DNA from: Diprion similis
Taxonomy: Eukaryota; Arthropoda; Insecta; Hymenoptera; Diprionidae
Reading direction: 5' to 3'
Assembly: GCF_021155765.1 (NCBI RefSeq)
Contig: NC_060116.1
Location: 14,012,001 to 14,076,000 of the forward strand
DNA length: 64,000 nucleotides
The notes beneath the pieces are model-generated. The model searched no databases, was not told the DNA's origin, and saw only the letters and a program-made list of their open reading frames with translations. Position numbers and translations under genes: made by a program. This document shows positions 22,261 to 34,358 of this stretch, in pieces (positions within the stretch are counted from its first letter, which is position 1; the number at the start of each line of letters is the position of its first letter).

Positions 22261-25200
22261 CGGTCTCAAAGGTTTCGTTTAATTTTTTATTGTTACTTCA
22301 ATATGTACACATACAATCCACGATTGGGTGTATAAAGGTATAATAGCTTATATAAATTTGAAATTAGGAAGTAAAAAATTGTACACAAGTATACATTGTG
22401 GGATGAAATAGCGATTAAATCGGACTTGCGTCGTCGATAGAGATTAATGGTCATCTCTGAACTATGGGTTGATCCAAATCCCAGGACGCTCTTATGATTA
22501 TTCATTAATTGCTGCTATTAGGAGGACAATACGATGATTGAATAACAGCTTATGGCTAGCTTAGCTTGAGTATGTAAATTGATGGAAAACAACGGTGTAC
22601 TGCAAGGATGCGGCAAATCGGAGTTATGTACATACAACATAATGTATGTCGAGTGAAAATAGCCTTGCTTGTGAAAATATATATATATGTATGTATGTAT
22701 AAATATATTACACACATATTATATACATATATATATATATATATATTTATACATGTCACATAACTCTTCTTGTCGGTTAAAGAAATTAAAACGTTGTATA
22801 TCATATTATCATAACAATATTTTTTTATTTTATTTCTTTCATATAGGCAGTTTTATTTCGCGCAATTTTATCTATACCTATATACCTTGTATATCGTTCA
22901 CTATTAACTACTAATAATATATATTTTAGCAATCAATAGATGTGTGGATCTGTTTTGTCATTTGAATAGATTCAATAATGATGACGCTCGCGTTCGAAAT
23001 ATATGTGACTGCTTCGGCAATTCTATTAACTATAGAGGGCAGCTACCGAGAACAAAGTTTACGTTGTAAATAATACTCAACGATTTGCTATGATATTCAT
23101 GTGGTTTTCTGTTGAATTAAATTTGATACACTAGTATAACAATTTCGCAATTATACTAGCCCTTCGTAAATCAACTATTCATCATGTATGGCAAGCGACA
23201 TCCATTCTTCAATTTTGAGATCATGTGCTTTTACCTATACTGCGACACCTTAATTTAACCTTTGTAAAAAGGTGCTCCTAATCGGGATACTCGATCTCCT
23301 GTTGTAACAACTGTTATAATAACAATACAGTTTTCACGGTATCAATCTTGTAGGTAAATTACTTTGTATACGTCCTGGATTTCCGAAGATTATCTGAAGA
23401 AATTGTTACGTTATCATCATTTGCACAGGCGTCATGTGACCATACTGGACTCCACGCGTTTACTACTTCAAAAAATACGTATAAACAAATAACGGAATAC
23501 AGGCTAATATTAACTATACCAGTGAAATCAGGTTAAATCTTTCTCATTCTCTTATTTCTGTACATTTATTCATTGATCCGTTTTTTTTTCAACTTTTTTT
23601 CTTAATATTGTCTCTTATTCTTGTCGTTAGAAGCACCTTTTTTGCACGGACAGTATTTATAATGTCACAGCTGTTCAATCGTACAAAAAGCTTACAAATA
23701 ATTAATATATTTATACTAATTTAATGATCGTTTATTATAATTTACTTAGTTTTCTTTTAATACAAAATATGCGAAGTCGATGACATTTTTGTAAAATATT
23801 TTTCACTTTTAATATAAAATACGTGTGATTAACTAATGGTTGATGAATGGTGGGAATTGATTTTGAAATGCGATTTACTAATACTAATCAATCAGATAAA
23901 GGATGGTGCTATGGCACGTTCCCTTTCTATGGACTTATTATAACTGTAAGTCTAGCTTATCGAGCAAAGCAGAACTATTTATTTGACGTTTACTGCCGTT
24001 AACTATAATTATATTGTACGAAATGCTTGGAGAAGGATAGAAAGATATTGTATATATCTATATGTATGTATGTATGTGTGTGTATATGTATAGAAAAAAA
24101 ATACATGTACTAAAAGAATTACATTCAGCAATCATTGTTTATGTTGAGTTGTCCGTCCTTGCGTACGATTAAATGGTTCTAATCAAAAGTATACATTTTA
24201 CAATGTTATCTCACGCAATTCACACTTCCTCGCCCTATTTTTCTTATATTCTCACTATCTCTTTTCTATCCGAATATTAAAATATATAAATTAAATATAT
24301 GCATGTAATACGTAATATGTAGTATGTAGTGTATCTCGTGTATGCCGATATACATATAATATAGTGTATTATATATGTAAAAAAATTGGCTTGGAAAATT
24401 TTCAACTAAAACAATCATACAATAATTAGAACTTTATAATAACTGTATATCGCCTATGGATCTAAAAGAATAATATTCAACTACTTTGTTTCAATACTTT
24501 TTCATATAATTGATGCTGTGAAACGTCATGTTGTGAGAATTTCTGATGAAAATATCAGGAAAATACGGATAGTGATGCTAGCTAATGAAACTTTATGCCG
24601 TTGTGCCTATTAACCCAAAATATGAAACATAATTAAAATAAAAGTAAACATTTTAAAATATGTCAACCAATCCGTTAAAAGCTCGCGTCAAAAACGAATT
24701 TAACATTATGGGCTAATAGAAATAGTTATGCATGTTGGCATCTATATTTTCTCCAAGTCAGCGATTTCTAAGTCAGTCTGATAGCTTTTGTTGCTAGTGG
24801 CAAAGTTTAAAAAAAAATGTAAACAAAATAAGTAACGCCTCTTTTCCATCTTGTACCTACTAATTATTAATTAATAAACAAATAAAAAATATTTTTCTTT
24901 CCATAGCTATAATTTCTTCAACCCTTTCACATCGTACTTTATAGCTTCCGCTCTCTTATTTTCTGCATTTTTATATCGTAGTATTATAATATATTACATG
25001 ACACCGTTTATTAATGAATAAAGAGAGGGCCTGCACTGGTACGGGTGTATTTCCAACAACTCGATCGTGCGCTGTATGAATTTCAAATAATTTTGTTCAC
25101 TTCAAACATTAAGCACTTTAGGCATACGTGAAAATAATATGAACTTAATATTTCACGTATACCGAAATAATTGTTCTTATCTTGAGAAAGTCCAACCCAC

Positions 25201-25567
25201 TTCGGAGTTTACCAAGATAATCATCAACAGACTGATTATAATTAAATACTAAATGATTCAAAAGTCCAAGCCTGGCGTATTACGTGAAATAATGCATTCA
25301 CTTCAGCACTGCGCGGAATGATAGTCTCTTCATTTTTCACGTATTGTATATCTTGTTAGTTCTAATTCTTTGGTGTTGCATAAAGTTCTGAAACTGAATA
25401 CAAACCGAAATCGTCGTTTCACCAAGCCACAAGTCCTTCACCTATGCTTTTAAGTACAGTAGTGTTGTAAGGTGGCGTTTCCTTCTTCTCAACTTTGTAA
25501 ATATTTCGGGAAAATGTCTATATCAGGAATATCTATAAAGTGTTTATAGTTAAAAAAGTCTTTTCAA
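22261..25567. other. AT-rich 3' flank of shotgun
   Basis: Only low-complexity ORFs are present (Tyr/Ile runs from TA repeats at about 22676-22746). The proximal part should be the shotgun 3' UTR. Several minus-strand AATAAA hexamers exist, for example the TTTATT at about 25008, and none can be preferred by eye. Confidence 0.45.
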
Positions 25568-28500
25568 TTAACACCAGCTTTCGCTTTCACGTTCCCCAAC
25601 GCCATCACTGTCTTCGTCGCTTGGCTCCTCCCCATACATGTCAGCCAACTTCCAAAACTTTTGACCAAAGTTCGACAAATGGTTAAACTTCAAGTCACCG
25701 TCGTCAGTACCTAAGCAAACAAATTCCATAATGATTAACTTGGAAATTAACAAGATGTGTATCAAAATTAATTATATCGGGGACACCGTGAATGTAAAAA
25801 TTTATCGAGAAACACTTACAAGAAGCGAGAGACGACAGAGATCCTTCTGAATTACCCTTGCCTTCGTACGCATAATGCCTGACATCATCAAATGCGTTCG
25901 TTTCAGGATCTTTGTCACAACTTTCTTTTTTGCCATCCAAGAACCCACAAATGTCGGGCACTTCATCACCAGTATCTGGAGCTGAAAAGATATAAAGAGG
26001 GAAAGTCAAAGTAAGTACAATTCAAATATTCGACAGATATTACTCGGTATTTTAACTTGTATAGCCGAGGAGATTTACCGCGTCCTTCGAGTCCGACAGG
26101 TGCCATTTTTGAATCTATGGGTGGGGCATCGTATATGCCGCGGAAAACGTTCAAGTCATATCCCGTATCGACTTCACCACCTCCTTCGTCTTCGTAATTG
26201 ATGATATTCTCTCTAATATCGTCCATGTCTTTGTACAAGTCGTCGGTCTTTCTTCTGTGCACCACTACAGCTAGTAATAAGATCAGCAGGATTGCCACAC
26301 AGACTAGAATGGCGACTAAGAAGTTTGTGTCAATTCCAAATGTGACGGCTTTGGCCATTCCATGATTACAACCAGAGTCTATGTTCTTGAAATATTCTGG
26401 CAGTCCTAAATTGTACGTCTGAAACGATGAATAGAAACATTAACATCACGGTTACTGGAAAATGTTACCAATTAGGATTCATAAACTGGTAAAATTTCGT
26501 GGCATTCTTCAATCATGAAATTACGGAAATTAATCTTGACTAAAACTCACATTTCCATTTATAGTCATATTGCGTATGCATCCAGTAAATCCTTTGTCCG
26601 TCGGTTTGTAATCCCAGTTGAACTGACTTGCAAGATAGACAAGGTTCATTGGAGAACCTCCAATTTGTAGGGGACTGTTGACATTGAGAAATTCATTTGG
26701 TCCTTGTGGTACTGTCAATTTCATGCAGGAAGACATTTGGCAGTTGTCGACTTTCATTTCTATCGTCTGTATGTACAGGAATGAATATCATATTAAGCAC
26801 TGATTTTATTAATAATTACAATGTTACATGATTTTGAAACTTGTCGGAAATTCGCTTACAGTCTTAGTCCAATAAACGTCGATTCTATGACTCTTCCCAT
26901 CCATCAATTCAATCTTGTTTTGTTCCAACCTTATCGTCCCAGAACCATAATCAACCAGCAGAACAGCATGACCTCCCTGTATTTCTAAAGACATGAAATC
27001 TTGGATACCCAAAATAGGAATATGGCTCATCGGACCAAAGTAAAATACAAGCCCATTCTCAACTTGAGGTGTAATTTCCAGTCCTAGAAGAAAATATGGA
27101 AACAAAACGTTTAGCAAGTTTGAAAACTGCTTAAAAATTCACAGTAATGATTAGAAATACGGTTCTTAATGCTTACCTAGATGCGAGTCGTCACAGGCTT
27201 GGCCAGGAGGAGGCATAATAGCCCATCCGTCACCGTTGAAACCGATTGCCAATAGCTCGCATCTTGGGCCATCAAAACCTGGTTGACATTCGCACTTAGT
27301 AACCAGAGGAGTCCCACCGTTCAAACAATTGATAGTTGGCTCAGCTACGTGGCAAATACATTGAGCGTCAACAACTGCTCTAACACCAACAAACGAAGTT
27401 GTATTTGTGTAAACTGCATATGGATTGGAACTGACGTCCAATATACTACGACAAGAGTTATTGCAGTGGAGACTTTCGAACAAACATTCGTCAATGTTTA
27501 TAAGCAATATACTCGTATTCAATTCACTTTCTATCTTCGAAATATGGAGAGTAGCAATTGTATTCAATTTTTCAGGTGCATAGTAAGGACTTCCGTGAGC
27601 TGAGAATCTAACATCCAAGAGACTTTTGTTGTTATGATGTGGCGAATGTAACACTGTGAATACGTCAACGTTTTCAACCGCAGTTTCTAGCATAGCTGCT
27701 ACTTGTACTTGGAAAATTTCTTTCTTGCTTACACCGGATACTCCGGGTGCGACAAATTCTTCCGCAGTGAGACCTGAGAACCGTATAGATCCTGACTTAG
27801 TCACAGCTTCTTCTGGTATTTCTTTAATCGTTACATTCACATAGGCATTAACCTTGTGATGTGGTACCAGTTTGCTTTCCTCAGTGACAACAAACTTCAG
27901 GACATAAGTGTCATTGGGTGTTCCTTTTCGCATTGTTATCATACCAGTGTGATTATCAAGTAAAAAATATTCGTGGGTAGAATCCCACGTGAAATACTTG
28001 TCTGGCAAATCCCAGTCATCTGGATCGTTAACGTATACTCTTCCAATCTCTGTATCTGGTGCTTCCCCTTTATAATTGTACACAAAAATGCTACTAGAAC
28101 CTTCTTCCATCGCATTGTCATTGCGATCTCCTATGACGACTTTTAATATGGATGTATTAGTTTGTGGTGGCAAGCCACTGTCAGTGATAGCTATTGGAAT
28201 ATCATAGGTTTTACGTTCTTCCCTGTCAAATTTTACTTTGGCGTAAAGACTCGAGTCTTGTATGGAAAATTTAGATTTTAACTCTTCGTCAGCAGTCGCA
28301 TCGATCTTGAATTTAAAAGGCGGGCCATTTTTATCCGAATCCCAATCCTTTGCCTGCAGTTCAATTATTTTTCCAGGTGGTTCATTTTCATACCATACCA
28401 CTGGTTGAGGCATATCCAAGAAAGGTGCATTATCGTTCACATCCTCCAATTTAATATTAATCGTCGTAGTGGCGTGCAAAGCAGTTGGCCCTCCATCCTC

Positions 28501-31500
28501 GTCTCGTGCCACGACCCGAACCTAGCAAAAGATCCAAGAATTTGTTACACTACACTAAGATAGATTTGTCAGCACTTTTCACATCTCTTTTTCCTTCTCT
28601 ACACATGTCTGTTATAGATACTGTGCTAAAAATTTTGTAACTGATAATGGTCTTTAAGCTTGAAGAAGTAGATAGAATGACATACAAGTAAATCCTAACA
28701 ATAATCGTGATGATCGTGATTAAGTTGTATAAGACTCACCTCCCAAGTGTCATATCCATCCGGCGGGTCCCGGTCGAGTGATTTTTTCAACTTCAAACAT
28801 CCTGATTTGTCTATGGTTAGGAAAGGCTTTTGCTGTTCCTTGGATATGAAATACGCAATATGCTGGTCAGCATTCCTATCCTCAATATCAGGATCGTAGG
28901 CTGACACAGTGGTTATGCACCCTAAAAACAAGAATTTCAGACATCAAGATAATAAAACCCAGCTGTACATGGTTAACAATCCTAGCAAAGAATCTTTTGT
29001 ATGGTTCACTTAAATAGAGACATACAATAACCAGTACTATTAAGTAGCTCGGGTCAAAAGAGGTATTTACAATTTAGAAAAAAAACTAGTAACGTCTTGA
29101 TATAAATACCTTCAACTAAGCTTTCCTCCTGAATAGTAGGATCTTTCATAAAATCTTTGAATACAGGTGGGGTATCGTTTACATTATCGATGAAAATCTT
29201 GACGTAGGCAGTGTCGGAAAACACACCGTCAAAAGCTCGAATGGTTAAATTATATTCAGTAATAGTTTCATAGTCGAGTAGGTTCTTGACGTAAATCTTT
29301 CCTGTGTTAGGCTCAATATCGAAACCGTTTCCAGTATTTCCTGATATAATACTGTAAGTAACAAGACTAGCTGTATCTTGATCAATGGCTTTAACTTCAA
29401 TCACAGGATGATTGAGGTTTGCGTTTTCCGGTATGGAATTAGCTGTGTACACTGGTTGAGTAAAGTGTGGCGGATTGTCATTTTTGTCAGCAATTGTGAC
29501 AGTGAAGACTTGTCGTCCCTTGTTAGGTTCACCATTCTGGTAAAGGGCACTAGGTGAGTTGTCCACTGCAACTACTTGTACAGTATATACCGCAACTTTC
29601 TCTCTATCAAGAGTCGTGCGCGTTGTCAGATTACCGGTTAGTTTATCAATAGCAAAAAATTGGTTATGGCTCTCCAATTCATAGGAGACCTGAAAAAACA
29701 AACACATTTCGATGAACTACAATGACTTGTATGTGAAAACTTATTCTAAATCCATACCGTGGGGGACATAAGCCTGACTCTGGTAAAACTAAACCTGAAT
29801 GAAGAAACGAAAAATATTTGGCCACTTGGAACCTTACCTGATTATTAGCAGAGGTGCCATCTGCGTCTATAGCTCGAATTTGCATCACTGGAGCTCCCGG
29901 TGGTTCATTTTCCAATACACTACCCTCTTTTATGTCACGAAATATCGGTATGTTGTCGTTAGCATCAAGAACTTCGATGTTGATAGAAGTCTCAGCAGCC
30001 AATAGTTCTTTGTTTGAGACACGAACTATCAGGGTATAATCTGTATTGCTTTCAAAGTCAAGATGCTTAGCCAGTTTTATATCGGCTTCATCTTTACCAG
30101 ATTGATCGAGTCTATAAAAATATTAAGAACACTTAGAATTGTGATTACTTGTTGTTACAAGTACTCGGAAAACTAAATTTCACACAAATTTCTTTTGACA
30201 TGTAATACTTTTGTAAGTATTTCTGCTAACTCGACAGCTGCGCTCACTAGATCTGAGCATAAGTGACGCATCTTTCAATTATTCCTTTCAATTTATTTTT
30301 TCCTCGTTACCTGAACGTATTTGCCTTGTTAGTCTGCTCGGTTCGGCCATTAACTAGTCGAAAAACTACTTCGGGGTCTCCGTCGATATTTGAAACTGCT
30401 TTTAGCTTGATAAGACTGCGTCCAAAATCGTTGAGGCTTTCGTTCAGCCTCAAAGGTTCTGACGTTCTGTTCAAAAACGCAGGTGCTTTTTTATAAGATT
30501 CGACAACTCTTATCTCCAGGTCTATCTCACTGGGCTTTGAATGCTCTCCTTGATCTGCGGCTTTAGCTGTCAAGGAAAATTTGTAGTCAGGTTCTCTCTG
30601 CAATGATTAAAAAATGTGTTAAACTATTTGCAGCTGAAGTTTTTTATTACCTCGAATAAAAGTAGAGCTATAGAAAAGCCGACTTGGCCTAGGTATAAAA
30701 TTCCTTTTTACTTACATCGATCGTTTTGTTGAGGAATATGATACCAGTGTTTTTATCGATTCGGAAATACATTTCATCTTCGGGTATTTTAGAGGTCAAA
30801 CTGTAACGAACCACGGAATTGTTACCATCATCGATATCAGTCGCTGAAACTCTCATGACTTCTCTTCCAAGGGGAAGATCTTGAGGTACCGACTCCGTGT
30901 ATGCCTATAAACAAGATGAAGCCAGTTAAAAAACGTAAAGACAAATCTATTGAGTGCAACGGTAAGCCTCCGTCATGCAGTTGAAAGTTAATCAAAAGAT
31001 TGGTAGACTTTGATATCTGCAAAATAATAACATGCATTATTCATCGGTCTTGATTTGAGTTTCTCCCCTTTCATTTTATTTCTTTCAATCCCACACTCCG
31101 ACAAATCTAAGCTATAATATGTATTATACACTGTATCGCGCTGAAGTGTTTCGATTTCCGAAATACGAAAGAACCATCGTCCCTGAATCCAACTTTTACA
31201 CATGCCATTATTCACGAAAGAGAAATGAAAGTGGAATAAAAGTTGTGCGACTATAATTCGTGGGTGTCGACGATAACGCACAAGCAAACATTTTTGTTTC
31301 GGTCACACGAACAATCCAAAGATAAACGCACGTAGCTGTGAAACGTGCTTCTACGCCTCGTGTATAATTAATTATAACGAATATTATACCAACGGTGAAC
31401 AAACTCTCTTCAGACACAGTGAAGTAAATTTATTTTGTGATTGCGGAGTTTATGCAAGTAAACACGTTTTGCTAATAACAATGAAACCGATAGAACATGA

Positions 31501-33613
31501 GTGAGGAAGTGATAGAGGTATGTATATAAATATCAAGGTATACGGAATGTATAATGAAAGAGCAATGTACATCAATAATTCCACATAAAGTAGGTAGCAA
31601 TATGTATAATCACACGACAATCTCTCAACGAACCTTCCACGTGTTTCCGCGAAAGACCTAGATTCAAAAAGAATTCAAGCGAAAGTTGTTAATTGCTTAA
31701 AATTAGCAAAATACATAAATTGAAAGAAGGATGTTAGTCGGCGTGCAAACCCATCAATTCTTTATTTCCACCTATAAAACCGTCCATATTCCGTGTATAT
31801 CTCTCAATGGATTGAATCGTTGTTAATACATTCTTATACACCAATAATTTCTCCTTATAAAATAAACAGTAATATTCCATGCGGAATTTGAAAATCTAGA
31901 ACGTCGTTCTAATACACTCACCACTTTGTCAAATGTAGGCGAATTGTCGTTAACATCGGAGATGGTGACTTTGAACGTACAGACATCGTCAAGTTGGGGC
32001 CTACCGTTATCCTTAGCCAAAATCGTAAGGTAAACTTCCTTTTCTCGAGCCGGTTCATCTCGGTCCAGTATCTGAGTAGTATTTATCATTCCAGTCTTAT
32101 TGTCGATTTGGAATTTCAACCTCTCGCCAGGTGCGAAAAGGAATGAGTAGACAATTGTACCTGATAGTAAAATAAAATACAATCTGTTTAAAATTGGAAT
32201 TTCGAACAACTTGTTGTATAACCGAGGAAAATTTTTTCAAGAAATGTATCAAAAACCATTGAAAAAAAAACTCAAACCAAAGACATGCATACCTCCAGAA
32301 TCAGGGGGGTCCCTGTCCTCGGCATGAACTTGGATGACCCCCGTACCAGCCGGTTCCTCTTCTTTGATAACCGGCGCGTAGGTCGCACATTTTGAAAATA
32401 CTGGTTTATGATTATGATTATCCGAGGACTGTGCCTGGAACAAAAAGCATGGCTATACGCTAAAATTGCTGGTTTGAAACACTGTGAACCAAAAAAAAGG
32501 GATGACAGTAAGTGACGCGTGTGACGAATGAATGCGATTATAAATTCCATACGCGACAATTGAAAGAGAAATTACACAATGAAAATGGTGTAGTTACATC
32601 CAACCGTTCGTTCAAAAGTAGAACATATATTCCATTCCAGGTTGTTTCATGTAGCAGCGTTTGCTTGCGACGTCAAAACTAATTATTGAAAATTTTATGA
32701 AATTCAATCTTCACCGACATTTTCGACCGATTACACGTTCCGTGCAAGTAAATTGAAATACAGGTGAAAGTAAGTGAAAATAAAAATAAAATATATTTAT
32801 ATACACTTTGTCATGATGCAGGTTGAACAATTCCAAAGATGCCTATAGAACAACATCGCGGGATATGAATCTCCTTTCCATACGTCATGAATCAAACTGA
32901 GTGGAGCAGTTTGTAGACACCCTTCGCACGGATTGTCTTTTGAGGGATTTACCATGATCAAAAATCAAAGTGTCACTGCATCACTTACGTTATATATACG
33001 AGCGCCACATAATCGTAGCCACAAATCTTTATATAATATATACATATATAAAGGGTAGTCCATTTGTATGCCGATACACCTAGTCGTAATCGTTACCCAA
33101 GTTGACTTTTGAATTATTAACACGAGTTCGACAAGGGGATTACAGAGTTCTGCAGAACATAGAATAGACGCGTCGCGTATTTGGACTAGGAGTATATAAT
33201 TCGACGTTTGTGGAATAGGTAAATGTTTCACGTCGTAGAATAGATGTGCCACGGGATATGTACAGGTATATCAGTAGGTATACGAAGATCGCCCATTCGC
33301 TGATGTGAATCATTGATGTGAACTTCGGTGTCCGGATATTCGCGTGAGCGAGCAAACGAATCAACTGATACATAATCCAGCGTTAGGGAAACACTTGGGG
33401 TAAATCTAAAACGATTTCCATGTCTCAGGAGTGAGGAGTAAAGTAGATATACGTGTGTATGTGTCTATGTCTATGTGTATATATCATTACTAACTATGCA
33501 GGTTTTAATGTATAACGAAGGGTGACTTACCCTGAAAATTTCATCCTCGTTATAGGGCAGTGTTTGATCCTGTGAATCCAGGTGTCTCGAGTGTCTCAAT
33601 TTTAAAGCCTCGC
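25568..33613 (-). CDS. shg: Shotgun / DE-cadherin, 14 exons, lacking a proven signal-peptide exon
   Basis: Classic cadherin of adherens junctions: calcium-dependent adhesion outside, beta-catenin and p120-catenin binding inside. Exons: 33531..33613, 32293..32434, 31922..32160, 30716..30904, 30311..30597, 29838..30111, 29110..29689, 28740..28921, 27177..28521, 26860..27083, 26551..26766, 26079..26418, 25820..25981, 25568..25710. All junctions agree in phase (4,406 nt). Cadherin repeats show DRDEP, DVNDNSP, LDANDNIP, DKNDNPP, DNVNDTPP and DVNDNAP. Exon 27177..28521 carries the last repeats, the insect-specific non-chordate domain (FSAHGSPYYAPEKL) and a Cys-rich EGF-like domain. One laminin-G domain follows, then a membrane span (FLVAILVCVAILLILLLAVVV). 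The tail has the p120 site (DDIRENIINYEDEGGG) and the C-terminal catenin site (SLSSLASC, FGQKFWKLADMYGEE). One laminin-G domain separates it from CadN, which has two. Confidence 0.97.
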
Positions 33614-33766
33614 CTAAAGAAACAGAGTAAAATTTCAAGTCATTAGTCAGGGGTCCGAATAAGGGGTCTAAATAATTCGTTATAATGGTTATTCGGAGTT
33701 AGACACGAGGCACTCAGAAGCAGCAGCGTCGAAATCAAGCCACAATCGAACCATCCAACCAATCAC

Positions 33767-33805
33767 CCATCCATCCATCCATCCATCCATCCATCCATCC
33801 ATCCA
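33767..33805. repeat. (ATCC)n microsatellite
   Basis: About nine tandem CATC units, 150 bp upstream of the most 5' certain shotgun exon. Confidence 0.9.
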
Positions 33806-34249
33806 CTAACCGATAAGGGTTGAAGATATTTTCTAACTCGAGAAGGCGACTAACTGGATAAAACGATGGACGTCCAGTGTTGGAGTCCGAGTTGTAGCAG
33901 AGATGTAACGAGCGTCTCGCTTCCTCTATGATGCGGGGGGAGAGAGAAAGAGATACTAAACTTGTACGGGGTGCCCTTCCGGTCGAGTGACGACGACAGT
34001 GCGGGTCGCTTATTGAGTTTACCTACATTAGAATCGGTCTCGTTGCGTCTACGTTACAAAGGACGATGAAGTTACGAAGTGTGGTAGCGGGAATATTGAC
34101 GCACTCGATGACGAAAGGGTCGACGAAGAATCCGCATGCAGGGCATTCCTCGTCATCCGGAAATCGTGATCGTCGCGTCGCGTCGTCGCGAGGGATAAAC
34201 GTTAGTTAGGTATGAATATCGTTAATCGAAGAGAAACGGGGAGTCTCAC

Positions 34250-34358
34250 CCCCTCCTTCGCCTCCACCTTCACCTCCACCTGCACCCGGTAACTCAATTA
34301 AGCCAACTTGACTGCTCGCTAACCGTTGAATGACATTAATTCGCGATTTCCTTGGCAT
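34250..34358 (-). CDS. shg: Candidate first coding exon of shotgun
   Basis: Minus-strand ATG at 34358 opens 36 codons: MPRKSRINVIQRLASSQVGL, then IELP and a Gly/Glu-rich run. It reaches donor GGGG|GTGAGA at 34249 in phase 1, exactly the phase needed to join the exon starting at 33613 (G plus GC gives Gly, then EALKLRH). With it the protein would be 1,504 aa, close to Drosophila DE-cadherin (1,507). The frame is open upstream only to a TGA 13 codons before the ATG. Against it, there is no hydrophobic signal segment, which a secreted cadherin needs. It may therefore be an internal exon fed by a further upstream signal exon (a CGCAG acceptor exists in frame just before), or a coincidence helped by GGT-like repeats. 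Confidence 0.4.

Noticed and set aside
25568..33613. N-cadherin (CadN) instead of DE-cadherin
   Set aside because: There is only one laminin-G domain and seven cadherin repeats, and the tail (IRENIINYEDEGGG, ADMYGEEPSD) follows shotgun.
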